NCBI GenBank assembly: GCA_004294445.1 | Contig: REAZ01000014.1 | Coordinates: 45,231 to 109,230, forward strand | Direction of reading: 5' to 3' | DNA length: 64,000 bases | Source: Cytophagales bacterium | GTDB lineage: Bacteria > Bacteroidota > Bacteroidia > Cytophagales > Thermoflexibacteraceae | Part shown: positions 9,609 to 18,656 of the stretch, one piece after another | Layout: each line of letters begins with the position of its first letter | How positions within the stretch are numbered: the stretch's first letter is position 1 | Translations under genes and position numbers: made by a program | The notes under the pieces: model-generated | Told to the model about the DNA's origin: nothing | What the model saw: only the letters and a program-made list of their open reading frames with translations | The model's database searches: none

Positions 9609-10406
9609 TTATTTTTTTATATTTTTGACCTCTACTGAATTTTTGTAATTTTCAAAAGCCTTGAATAGTCCGTATGCAATGTTTTTCTTCCCGTTTGTAT
9701 TAGCCAAATAGTTCTCTTCCTCTTGGTTAGTGAGGAAACCAACTTCTACCAATACGCTCGGCATGGCTGTTTTCCAAAGTACTACAAAGCTACTTTGTTT
9801 TACGCCTCTGCTCTTTCTCTGCGCGGTTTCTTCAAATTCATGCTCTATGTTAGCGGCAAACCGCAGGCTATTTGTTTGAAAAGTATTTTGGTAATTTGCC
9901 AAAATAATGTGCGACATCGGCGACTCTGGGTCGAATCCGTCATACTTTTCTAAGTAATCAATTTCATTGAGGATAGCGGAATTTTCACGTAGGGCTACGT
10001 CTTCGCTTTCCAACTCTGCCTCGTTAAGTCCCATAATGTAGGTTTCTGTTCCGCTTACGGAGGTAGAAGCGGCGGCGTTGCAGTGAATAGACATGAACAA
10101 ATCTCCATGTTCTCTGTTTGCTAACCTTGCCCGTTCGCGTAGTTCTACAAACTGGCTTTCTTTGGTTCGAGTATAGACTACTTGGACATCTGGGAAGTTG
10201 GCTTTGATGAGTACACCTACTTCCATAGCTACGGCAAAACATACATCTTTTTCTTGCAACTTCTTACCAAAGCAGCCCGAATCCTTGCCCCCATGCCCCG
10301 CATCTATTACTACTTTCTGTACCTTATTAGGCTTGATATTCAAGGGGATATAGCTAACAAGCGTCAAACAACTTGCAAACAGTGTAATGATACTAAGATT
10401 TTTCAT
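9609..10406 (-). CDS. N-acetylmuramoyl-L-alanine amidase (Amidase_3)
   Basis: A 265-aa zinc amidase that cuts the bond between N-acetylmuramic acid and L-alanine in peptidoglycan. The N-terminal hydrophobic stretch (about residues 4-21) is a signal peptide or anchor. Metal and catalytic residues are present: His in VIDAGHGGKDSG, Glu in LQEKDVC, His in SIHCNAA and the final Glu in VLVEVGFLTN. It is a single catalytic domain with no SPOR or LysM domain. It lies upstream of the MCE gene and is divergent from LptD across a 312-base gap. Confidence 0.93.
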   Translation of the reverse strand: MKNLSIITLFASCLTLVSYIPLNIKPNKVQKVVIDAGHGGKDSGCFGKKLQEKDVCFAVAMEVGVLIKANFPDVQVVYTRTKESQFVELRERARLANREHGDLFMSIHCNAAASTSVSGTETYIMGLNEAELESEDVALRENSAILNEIDYLEKYDGFDPESPMSHIILANYQNTFQTNSLRFAANIEHEFEETAQRKSRGVKQSSFVVLWKTAMPSVLVEVGFLTNQEEENYLANTNGKKNIAYGLFKAFENYKNSVEVKNIKK

Positions 10407-10718
10407 TGTAAAATAATAAAGGTAAATTGATTACTAAATAATATTGTCGTAGATATTTGTATTAGGACTATAAGTATTTATAAAATAAATAGCAAGCAAT
10501 AGGACTAATATTCCTTGAATAAGTATTAGTTATATCGCTAACTATAGCTTGGCAAATTAACGATAATGTTTGTTAAAAAAGAGAAGGGTTTTTGTATGAC
10601 AAACGGCATAGTGTTAATATTGCAATCGTAATAAGAGTCATAAACAAAAGTTTTTCCAAAAACCCTACTTTGTTACGTAGTTAAAAACTTTTAGTTTCTA
10701 AGTAATTACATTTTTTGC
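10407..10718. other. Divergent intergenic region between amidase and LptD genes
   Basis: These 312 AT-rich bases separate two outward-facing envelope genes, so both promoters must lie here. No convincing match to TTTG-N20-TAnnTTTG was found by eye for either direction. No coding frame or strong hairpin stands out. A TACTTTG segment about 45 bases before the LptD start is a partial -7 element at best. Confidence 0.5.
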
Positions 10719-13430
10719 ATGAATCTTACAAAAGAACTAATTTTCTATTTAAAACTGAAAAATATTGTTATTATTTTATTTTTTATCAGTTTTATTTTGG
10801 CTACTCAGAGTTTGTTTGCTCAGACTGTGCCTAAAAACACAGCCAAAAATGTGCAAAAAGACTCGACAGTAGTGAAGAAAGACTCTGTGATAGTGGGCGA
10901 TATAAAGACTACTGTAGCCTATGCCGCCAAAGATTCTATTCGCTTTAACGTCATTACACAGAAAGTATATCTTTACGGAGAAGCCAAAGTTACCTATGGA
11001 GAGATAGCCCTCAAAGCTGACCGCATAGAGATGGACTGGAAGGCAAATATGGTAAAAGCAAGAGGGCGAAAAGATACACTTACAGGTAAGGAAATAGGCA
11101 ATCCCGTATTTACTGACAAAGGAGTGGACTATAATACAAAAGAAATTACTTATAACTTCAAAACACAAAAAGGGATAATTAGTCAAATTAAGACCAAGCA
11201 AGGTGATGGATTTATAGTGGGTGAGCGAGTGAAAAAAGACCAATATGATAATCTTTTCATGGGGCGTGGCATCTATACTACTTGCGATTTGCCGCACCCT
11301 CATTTTGGTATTCGGGCAAAAAAGCTAAAAGTAGTACCAGGCAAATTGGTGGTAGCGAGTATGTTCAACTTAGAACTCATGGGGATTCCCCTGCCTTTGG
11401 GCTTTCCCTTCGGTATGTTCCCGCAACCCAAAAAGAAGTCTTCGGGTTTCATCATGCCACAATACGGCGAAACGCGAGAGAGAGGTTTTTTCCTAAGCAA
11501 TGGCGGTTTTTATTTTGCAATTAGCGATTATGTAGATATTCATTTGCTTGGCGAAATTCACTCCAAAGGCGGTTGGGGAAGCACAGTTCGCTCTACTTAC
11601 ATGAAAAAATATGCCTATACGGGCAATCTCCAATTTGTATTTAATAAGCGTGTCAATGAAATTGCTGGGAGTTTGGAGTCCAAAATTCAGAACGATTTTA
11701 GCCTTACTTGGTCGCATACGCCGCAAAGCAAAGGAAATGGCAGATTCAGTGCCAACGTAAATGCCGCTACAAGCACTTTTAACCGAAACAACTCTTTTCA
11801 GCCGACCAATTTCGTAACGCCCGCCCTGAACTCCTCCGTGAATTACACCTATAATTTTAGTAATATTCCTTTTACAGCAAGTGCAAGTCTTAGGCATACG
11901 CAAAACATAGTAACTAAAATAGTAGAACTTTCACCTGATATAAGCCTAAGCATGAGAAGGGTACAGCCTTTCAAAAATAAATCTGGCAAAAAAACCTTGC
12001 TATCCGAACTTTCATTTAGCTACAGCATGACGGGCAGGGCGAGTATTACCAACAGAGGCACAGGCGGAGGCTCTATTAACTTGCCATCGGGTGCATCTTT
12101 GGAAAATGTAGCCAAAGCAGATACCATTGCTTTTAACTTTGCAAACCTCGGCACTATTATCGGTAGGTCGCAAATGGGCATGGAGCATAGTATTCCTATC
12201 AGTACGTCAGTGAATGTATTAAAATATTTTACAGTAAACCTCAATGCTTCCTACAAGGAAACGTGGTATCCCGAACGCTATAATTTTACAGTAACAGAAG
12301 ACCAATACTTCCCCTTCAAAGCAGGTGGGAATGTACGAGTAGATACTATCAAGGGGTTTTCTCGCTTCTATAACTACAATACAGGGGCAAGCGTACAGAC
12401 TCGCTTGTTTGCTTTCTACTATCCAAAATCTAAGAAAATAGAGGCAATTCGCCATGTCATCAATCCTTCTTTTTCTCTGAACTACAGCCCCGACTTTAGC
12501 GACCCGACTTTTGATTTTTACCAGCAAGTAGTTATCCCGCAGAAAAACAGGGCAAATTTTATTCAGTTCCCTAAGAATGATACAACTGTTTTGTCTCAAT
12601 TTAGCGGTAACTACGGTACACCTTCGCGCGGGCGTTCGGGAACAATTAGTTTCAACCTTACCAATACTTTAGAGGCAAAACTACGCAAGTCGGAAGATGA
12701 TACAGCAAGTAAGAAACCCGCCGAAAAAGTGATGATTTTAGATAACTTTGGCTTTACGAGTAGCTACAATATCGTGGCAGATTCTTTCAAACTTTCGCCA
12801 ATTTCGCTGAACGCCCGAACAAAACTTTTCAAAAAATTTGATATTAACTTTGCCGCTACGCTTGACCCCTATACCTACGAACTTACGGGCTTCAACCCAC
12901 GTACAAGTGATGTTACGCAAAGGAGAATAGATAAATATGCTTGGCAGACAGGCAACGGCATTGGTAATATCACAAGTGCGTCTATGGCAATCAGCACGAT
13001 GTTTAAGCCACCTTCCGCCAAAAAAGAGTACAATGACAAACGCTATACGCCCGACGAGCTTGCCTACATCAATGCGAATAGAAATATGTACGTAGAGTTT
13101 AATGTGCCTTGGTCGCTAAACCTGAGTTACAACCTGAGCTACAGTAAGCAAGGATTTACTAAATCTCAAATAGTGCAAACACTTACTTTTAACGGTGATG
13201 TGAGCATTACGAAAAAATGGAAAATTGGCTTTAACTCTGGCTATGACTTTGTCGTAAAAGGGTTGAGTTTTACACAGTTTAATATCTCTCGCGATTTGCA
13301 CTGCTGGTCAATGACGGCAACTTGGATTCCTTTTGGTCCTCGTGCGGGTTATACGGTCGATATCAACGTAAAATCTGCCATCTTGAGAGATTTGAAGCTA
13401 AGTAGAAGAAATAGCTGGTATTTTAGGTAG
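10719..13430 (+). CDS. LptD-like LPS-assembly outer-membrane protein
   Basis: A 903-aa protein with an N-terminal hydrophobic export signal ending near LFAQ (about residue 35). An OstA/LptA-like beta-jellyroll domain (about 75-230, with IRFNVITQKVYLYGEAK) is followed by a long beta-barrel region rich in aromatic and polar alternation. It has the size and domain order of the Bacteroidota family annotated as putative LPS assembly protein LptD, which inserts lipopolysaccharide into the outer leaflet. No LptE is adjacent. The neighbouring amidase and MCE genes strengthen the envelope-assembly role. Confidence 0.87.
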   Translation: MNLTKELIFYLKLKNIVIILFFISFILATQSLFAQTVPKNTAKNVQKDSTVVKKDSVIVGDIKTTVAYAAKDSIRFNVITQKVYLYGEAKVTYGEIALKADRIEMDWKANMVKARGRKDTLTGKEIGNPVFTDKGVDYNTKEITYNFKTQKGIISQIKTKQGDGFIVGERVKKDQYDNLFMGRGIYTTCDLPHPHFGIRAKKLKVVPGKLVVASMFNLELMGIPLPLGFPFGMFPQPKKKSSGFIMPQYGETRERGFFLSNGGFYFAISDYVDIHLLGEIHSKGGWGSTVRSTYMKKYAYTGNLQFVFNKRVNEIAGSLESKIQNDFSLTWSHTPQSKGNGRFSANVNAATSTFNRNNSFQPTNFVTPALNSSVNYTYNFSNIPFTASASLRHTQNIVTKIVELSPDISLSMRRVQPFKNKSGKKTLLSELSFSYSMTGRASITNRGTGGGSINLPSGASLENVAKADTIAFNFANLGTIIGRSQMGMEHSIPISTSVNVLKYFTVNLNASYKETWYPERYNFTVTEDQYFPFKAGGNVRVDTIKGFSRFYNYNTGASVQTRLFAFYYPKSKKIEAIRHVINPSFSLNYSPDFSDPTFDFYQQVVIPQKNRANFIQFPKNDTTVLSQFSGNYGTPSRGRSGTISFNLTNTLEAKLRKSEDDTASKKPAEKVMILDNFGFTSSYNIVADSFKLSPISLNARTKLFKKFDINFAATLDPYTYELTGFNPRTSDVTQRRIDKYAWQTGNGIGNITSASMAISTMFKPPSAKKEYNDKRYTPDELAYINANRNMYVEFNVPWSLNLSYNLSYSKQGFTKSQIVQTLTFNGDVSITKKWKIGFNSGYDFVVKGLSFTQFNISRDLHCWSMTATWIPFGPRAGYTVDINVKSAILRDLKLSRRNSWYFR

Positions 13431-13485
13431 GCTGTCTTAGTATTGATTACGAACTTGTAAAATTTAGTTGCAATCCATAAAATAA

Positions 13486-13515
13486 CTTTGCCCATAGTGA
13501 GAACTATCGGCAAAG
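13486..13515. terminator. Probable bidirectional hairpin between convergent genes
   Basis: CTTTGCC at 13486-13492 pairs with GGCAAAG at 13509-13515, and TAGT/ACTA inside continues the stem around a GAGA-type loop. It lies between the LptD stop and the convergent FAD-oxidoreductase stop. There is no strong T-run, so termination is inferred from position and structure only. Confidence 0.5.
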
Positions 13516-13540
13516 CCATTATTGAATATTTTATATATTT

Positions 13541-15559
13541 TTAATTCGTAGGAACGAAAAGCACTGCATCTGCTACTACCAAACCATCTGCCCCTTGATT
13601 AGAGATGCTTACGTGGCTTTCTTTGCCTTGCGGTAGCTGGTATTTTCCCAAATTTACCCATTCCCCAGAGGTCTGCCCTACTATTTCTATGTCATTAGGT
13701 TTCACTGAAATTGGCTTATTTACCTTGCCATCAAAAACACCCATATTCACCAAAGTTGCCATGTTTGGCATTTTGGGGAAATAGGCATAAATAGCGTATT
13801 CGCCTGCTTTTGAGATAGATGGGGTAAATTGGATAGATTTTTTGATACTCCCTTTGCTATCGTCATTGAGCAAAGAAAGACCATAGCAGCCCTTTATTTT
13901 TTCGTTTTTCCACTCCCCTTCTATCATTGTATTTTCTTTATCGTCATTGTCCACCAAAATTTCGGGCGTTCTTCCGTCAGCCATTGGGTTATTTTTCAGC
14001 ACTTCTTGCATCTTTTCTACGGCTACCTCTTGTACGGCTATTTTTGCATCTATTGCCAAAGAAGCAGCAACTGCCGAAGACTGCCCCAGCACCATAAAAA
14101 CAGGCTCCATGCGGATAGAACCAAAGGCAATATGCGTAGATGACAGGCAAACAGGTACTAAAAGGTTCTTACATTCATTCTTTTTTGGTGTAAGAGAGCG
14201 GTAAGAAATTGGGTAAGGGGGGAAACCGCCTACCTGCACATCTCCCTCATTTTTTACCATGCCATTGATGACAAAACGGCTACAGTTGTGCGAATCCATC
14301 GTGTATGCCGCCATACCAATAGCATCAGTTGCTATTTCTCTCCCTTGGCAGTTGTGCTGCGTCATCACATACTCACCGACCATACGCCTTGCCTCTCTGA
14401 TATAAAGCTGCGGCGACCAGCCCCCGTTATCTATGTATTCATCTTTTGGATAGCCAAATTGTTTCATTTCATTTCGCAAATGTTCGGGCATACGCGAGTC
14501 ATTTCCAATGAAATATAGCAATCCTTTTGTATAATCTTCGTGTGCTTTTACTATTTTTTTGCGTGTATCATAATCTGCCTCTGCGTACTGATAGTTTGCC
14601 CCTATCATGTCTGTAGAAAAGCCACCACAGTTATTGATGTCCGTTTTATCATTGGGCATAGTTGCGAAGTGCATCAGTTGCCAATCAAGCACTTGGGGTT
14701 TAGTAATTTCTACTTGCCTCAATAGCAATTCGTATTTGCTTGGGTCATAGTTTTCTGGCTGAATGATTGGAATTTGATTTTGAGGATTTTTTGAAAGACA
14801 CATACGGAAGTTGTAGGCTTGTAATTTTTTATCGCCACTGCCGTTGGGCAAGACGGGTTCGGGGTTAATGCCCCAAAGCAGCCCACTTTCTGGCTTACCT
14901 TTTATTTTGTAGGGGTCTATCCCATCTGGAAATTGGTGTTTATCAAGCATTTGCACACCGTTATAGGTTTCTCCGTACTGACTGTTTGCCTCTCGCCCGT
15001 ATGTATAGGAAACGCCCGCCTTTGCCATCAAATCGCCCTCGTAGGTACAGTCTATAAACATTTTAGCTTTGATGATTTGGTTAGTTTGCGGGCTTGGCTG
15101 TGCTGCATTTTCTATGACAATAGAACCAATAAAGCCATCATTTTTATCGACAGAAAGCAAGCGATTTTGGTATAAAACATTGATATTCGCCTCTTTGATA
15201 TAGGTAAGTAATAGATTTTCAGCTACATGAGGTTCAAAAATCCATTGCTCAAACTTGCCATAGTGCTGCCCTATTCTGCGGTAAAAATCTCTTGCCAAAC
15301 CTGTGATTGCGAACTTGTTGCCAATGTCAGTAAAGCCCAAGCCGCCTGTGGTCAAGCCGCCAAGATGCTTTGTTGGCTCTATCAAAATCACCGATTTGCC
15401 CATTTTTTTGGCAGTATAAGCGGTAATTACGCCACTTGCCGTACCGCCATATACGCAAATATCCACTTCTGTAGATTTTTCATTTGCACCTTTCGGTGAA
15501 CAAAACTGAGATAATGTCATCAATGTAAATGACGTTATTAAGTAGATTAGGTATTTCAT
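13541..15559 (-). CDS. FAD-dependent oxidoreductase with C-terminal golvesin/xanthan-lyase-like domain
   Basis: A 672-aa exported protein. After a hydrophobic leader (about residues 3-18) comes a Rossmann FAD motif, VCVYGGTASGVITA-like (residues about 33-47), then EPTKHLGGLTTGGLG. These are typical of the PF12831 FAD-dependent oxidoreductases found in polysaccharide-use loci. The final about 130 residues form a beta-sandwich ending QGADGLVVADAVLFVP, the pattern of golvesin C-terminal or xanthan-lyase carbohydrate-binding-like domains. A Cys at position 20 (SQFC) is a poor lipobox, so lipid anchoring is doubtful. The substrate is unknown, and no sugar-use genes flank it. Confidence 0.85.
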   Translation of the reverse strand: MKYLIYLITSFTLMTLSQFCSPKGANEKSTEVDICVYGGTASGVITAYTAKKMGKSVILIEPTKHLGGLTTGGLGFTDIGNKFAITGLARDFYRRIGQHYGKFEQWIFEPHVAENLLLTYIKEANINVLYQNRLLSVDKNDGFIGSIVIENAAQPSPQTNQIIKAKMFIDCTYEGDLMAKAGVSYTYGREANSQYGETYNGVQMLDKHQFPDGIDPYKIKGKPESGLLWGINPEPVLPNGSGDKKLQAYNFRMCLSKNPQNQIPIIQPENYDPSKYELLLRQVEITKPQVLDWQLMHFATMPNDKTDINNCGGFSTDMIGANYQYAEADYDTRKKIVKAHEDYTKGLLYFIGNDSRMPEHLRNEMKQFGYPKDEYIDNGGWSPQLYIREARRMVGEYVMTQHNCQGREIATDAIGMAAYTMDSHNCSRFVINGMVKNEGDVQVGGFPPYPISYRSLTPKKNECKNLLVPVCLSSTHIAFGSIRMEPVFMVLGQSSAVAASLAIDAKIAVQEVAVEKMQEVLKNNPMADGRTPEILVDNDDKENTMIEGEWKNEKIKGCYGLSLLNDDSKGSIKKSIQFTPSISKAGEYAIYAYFPKMPNMATLVNMGVFDGKVNKPISVKPNDIEIVGQTSGEWVNLGKYQLPQGKESHVSISNQGADGLVVADAVLFVPTN

Positions 15560-15642
15560 ATTTATTGTTTACTGTTTATTGTAATAGAAAAAAGTACATT
15601 TATCTTATTGATATTCAAGAATAACCATTCTTTGAAAAACAT

Positions 15643-15690
15643 ACGGTCTGACCGAAGGTCTGCACCGTACAGACCTTCGGTCAGACGGTG
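15643..15690. repeat. Perfect 17-bp hairpin built from GGTCTG/ACCGAA units
   Basis: GTCTGACCGAAGGTCTG at 15646-15662 is followed by a 7-base loop and the exact complement at 15670-15686. It sits between the flavin-reductase gene (3' side) and the FAD-oxidoreductase start. The GC content is high for this region. A related unit recurs at 43751-43774, so it looks like a dispersed short repeat, possibly doubling as a terminator. No T-run follows. Confidence 0.75.
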
Positions 15691-15736
15691 CAGGAACGAA
15701 TATTTATTGAAACCCAATCAAAAAATAATTTATAAC

Positions 15737-16630
15737 TCACATTAGCAGCACTTTCCAAGCATTCATTATTTCCTTTTTTCCCAAATAGACTTGTGCCAAA
15801 AGGTGCAGTTCCCTTGCCAATTCCAGAGGTTGGTTTTCAAAATTTTGCAAAATATTTTGCACAGAAGGAGTTTTTCTAAATTCCTCAATTTCTTCGGTAG
15901 TTGGTAAATTTTCCACGTTGGCAAGTCGCCCCAAATTATTACCTGTCAGTATGTTACTTTCTCTGATGTGTGTAGGAACTTTGTCAACACCTATGCCTTT
16001 AGTCTGCAAAGGCTTAGGAATTTCGAAAATACTTTCGCCCTGCACGCGGCAGTACCAATCTCCGCCCATTCTTGCTACCAAATCGGCTTTGAAGGGACTT
16101 ATTTTTCCATCTTCATCAAAGATTTCCTCTTTCAGATGCACCAAAAGCACCTCGCAAACGACCAGATTTCCTGCTCCTCCCTGCGTGCCTAATGGAATGA
16201 CTTGCTGCACTTTGCACTCCAAAGCGGCGGGAGCTTCAGCAACTCTTGGTGGTCTTACTATGGTAGAAGGCTCTTGGGTTAGCCCTGCTTTTACAAACTC
16301 ATTTACACCTTTTTCGTATTCTGTACTTGCCAAAGAAGTTTGCTCCACTATATTGTAGTCCACGATATTTATCACCACTTCTGGCACTTCCAGCACATTT
16401 TCCAAAGAATGTTTCGTAGTATTGTCCCTTACCCTGCGCGAGGGGGAAAAAATGACAATAGGGGGATTGGTGCTGAAAATATTAAAAAAGCTAAATGGGC
16501 TTAAGTTCACATTTCCAGCCTTGTCTATCGTGCTGGCAAAAGCAATGGGGCGAGGGGCAATAACACTTTGTAAGTAGCTGTGCAGCGTTGGTACGCTCAC
16601 CTCTTGCGGATTGATAGTTTTCCAAGCCAT
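15737..16630 (-). CDS. Flavin reductase-like (FMN-binding split-barrel) protein
   Basis: A 297-aa protein of the flavin reductase domain family. The N-terminal half carries SVIAPRPIAFASTIDKAG and NLSPFSFFN, hallmarks of FMN-binding split-barrel proteins that reduce flavin with NAD(P)H or bind FMN as cofactor. It has about 90 extra C-terminal residues, mostly helical, seen in many Bacteroidota members. The start is the ATG at 16630 (MAWKTINPQ). It is divergent from the papain-like protease gene. The partner oxygenase, if any, is not in the window. Confidence 0.85.
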   Translation of the reverse strand: MAWKTINPQEVSVPTLHSYLQSVIAPRPIAFASTIDKAGNVNLSPFSFFNIFSTNPPIVIFSPSRRVRDNTTKHSLENVLEVPEVVINIVDYNIVEQTSLASTEYEKGVNEFVKAGLTQEPSTIVRPPRVAEAPAALECKVQQVIPLGTQGGAGNLVVCEVLLVHLKEEIFDEDGKISPFKADLVARMGGDWYCRVQGESIFEIPKPLQTKGIGVDKVPTHIRESNILTGNNLGRLANVENLPTTEEIEEFRKTPSVQNILQNFENQPLELARELHLLAQVYLGKKEIMNAWKVLLM

Positions 16631-16739
16631 ATTCGTATTGGTTTTGTAACGATTTATCTATATTTGCGTTAATAAAAATGACATACATAATTCCATTTCA
16701 GACCGTTAAGAGTTCACTAATTTTACCCTTTACAACCCA

Positions 16740-18164
16740 ATGAGCAAATATAAAATTATTTCTGCTTTTAGTATTGTATTTACTTTTATCAAATTTTCAT
16801 CTCTCACTTTTGCCCAAGCCCCGCAGTACAAAACGGGCTGCCTATTCGATACTGCAAAGTATGGAAAAGTGCCAATGAAAGCAATGCTACTCACGCGCGA
16901 ATATAAAGTGCTGGCTGCCAGAAATTCGCTCAAAAAATATTGCCCAATTCCTAAGAATCAGGGAGAATACGGCACCTGCACAGCTTGGGCGGTTGCGTAT
17001 GCGGCGCGTACTATCATAGAAGCAAGACAGAATAATTTGCTTACCCCTCAGGATATTATGCAGAATGCTTTTTCGCCTTCTTTTACCTATACGATGGCAA
17101 AATTTGGCTTCGATGAAGAATGTTCTTATGGTGCATTTATAGCCGATGCCTTAGAAAATATGAAAAAAAATGGAGCAGTGAAATTCAATGATTTCAAAGC
17201 AAATTGCCCAAAATCTATCCCTCAAACGCTCATTCCCAAAGCTTTAAATTTCAAAATCAAAGGCTATTTAAAACTTTTCAATAATTCGGACAAAAGTCAA
17301 AGTAATTGGTTCAGAACGCATAGCGTAAAGAAAAGTTTAGCAGAAAACAAGCCCGTAATAATAGGAATGAAATGTCCAACATCTTTCCAAACGGCAAAAA
17401 ACTGCTGGATACCCAAAGAAAGTCCCGAAGGCGACCACTACGGTCATGCAATGACAGTGATAGGCTATGACGACACCAAATTTGGTGGTGCTTTCGAGCT
17501 AATGAATAGCTGGGGAACAACATGGGGAAATCAGGGGTTTATTTGGGTGCGTTACCAAGATTTCGCCAATTTTGTGCGGGAGGCTTACGAAATGATAGAA
17601 CTTCCGAGTAAAAATCCACCACCTGCTGCTACATTTGCCTCTGCCGACCTTTCGGGCAAGCTAAAAATCTTGACAGCAAGCGGCGAAGACCTCAAATCGA
17701 GCTGGAATGGAAAGTTTTACCAAATAGCACACCCTTTGCAGTCTGGCACTAAATTTCGCATTTATCTATCTAATAATGAGCCTGCCTACGTTTATCTTTT
17801 TGCATCGGATAACCATGAGAAAATATTTCAGTTATTTCCTCATTACGAAGGCATTAGCCCTGCTTTGCTCTCTTCAAAAAACGAAGTAGCAATACCAGAT
17901 GAGGAGCATTATTTGGCATTGGACGATACGGCAGGAACAGACTATGTATGCGTGATTTATTCCAAAGAACCGCTTGACCTTACAAGCCTAAAAAATGGCA
18001 TGGCAAATCAAACAGGCTCTTTGATGGAAAAAATACAGAAAGTATTATCTAACAAATTAGTAGCCTTGCAAGACATCAGCTACCAAGCAAACGAAGTCGC
18101 CTTTTCTGCTATCAGCAAAGGGAAAGAAACAGTGCTACTGACCGTAGAGGTAATACATCGGTAA
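16740..18164 (+). CDS. Papain-family (C1) cysteine protease with DUF4384 domain
   Basis: A 474-aa exported protease. A signal peptide of about 26 residues ends at LTFAQA. The catalytic Cys is in NQGEYGTCTAWA, the His in DHYGHAMTVIGYDD and the Asn in LMNSWGTTWGNQGF, giving the complete papain triad. The C-terminal half (about 300-400) matches the DUF4384 pattern, with a beta-rich segment including AYVYLFASD. The protein probably works in the periplasm or outside the cell on peptides. A DinB-like gene follows after 42 bases. Confidence 0.9.
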   Translation: MSKYKIISAFSIVFTFIKFSSLTFAQAPQYKTGCLFDTAKYGKVPMKAMLLTREYKVLAARNSLKKYCPIPKNQGEYGTCTAWAVAYAARTIIEARQNNLLTPQDIMQNAFSPSFTYTMAKFGFDEECSYGAFIADALENMKKNGAVKFNDFKANCPKSIPQTLIPKALNFKIKGYLKLFNNSDKSQSNWFRTHSVKKSLAENKPVIIGMKCPTSFQTAKNCWIPKESPEGDHYGHAMTVIGYDDTKFGGAFELMNSWGTTWGNQGFIWVRYQDFANFVREAYEMIELPSKNPPPAATFASADLSGKLKILTASGEDLKSSWNGKFYQIAHPLQSGTKFRIYLSNNEPAYVYLFASDNHEKIFQLFPHYEGISPALLSSKNEVAIPDEEHYLALDDTAGTDYVCVIYSKEPLDLTSLKNGMANQTGSLMEKIQKVLSNKLVALQDISYQANEVAFSAISKGKETVLLTVEVIHR

Positions 18165-18206
18165 TCAAACAATTTGCCTAAATCGGAACACTTAACTTAA
18201 AAAAAT

Positions 18207-18656
18207 ATGCTTATTAATATCTTAAAATCGCTATTCCGCAGGGACTTGGAGAAGTTGAAGCAGGAAATTAGTCTTTACAAAGACGAAAAAAAATTATGGG
18301 TGATAGAGCAGGGCGTTGCCAACTCAGCAGGGAATCTTTGTCTGCATCTGATTGGGAATCTGAATACTTACGTTGGGGCGGTGCTTGGGCAAACAGGCTA
18401 TATCCGCTACCGCGACCTTGAGTTTTCCCTCAAAGATGTGCCAAGAAACGAACTGCTTGCCAAAATAGATGAGGTAATTGCCGTAGTAGAAAATACTTTG
18501 GATAAAGTAAGTGAGGCGCAACTTCAAGAGGAATTTCCGATTTTAATTTTTGATGAAAAAAAATCTGTTTTATTCACTTTAGTACACCTCACTACTCATT
18601 TGGCTTATCATTTAGGACAGGTCAATTACCACAGAAGACTCTTAGCGCATACTTAG
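18207..18656 (+). CDS. DinB-like four-helix-bundle protein
   Basis: A 149-aa all-helical protein of the DinB/YfiT-like superfamily. The first His is in NLCLHLIGNL (about residue 52) and the C-terminal pair is in HLTTHLAYHLGQVNYHR (about 128-144), the three-His metal site of this fold. Members are metal-dependent thiol transferases or have unknown roles. Its 3' end overlaps the convergent decarboxylase gene by 15 bases. Function cannot be narrowed further. Confidence 0.82.
   Translation: MLINILKSLFRRDLEKLKQEISLYKDEKKLWVIEQGVANSAGNLCLHLIGNLNTYVGAVLGQTGYIRYRDLEFSLKDVPRNELLAKIDEVIAVVENTLDKVSEAQLQEEFPILIFDEKKSVLFTLVHLTTHLAYHLGQVNYHRRLLAHT

Noticed and set aside
10776..11303. Antisense frame opposite the LptD gene
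   Set aside because: It is a shadow of the OstA-domain coding region with no motif or independent start context.
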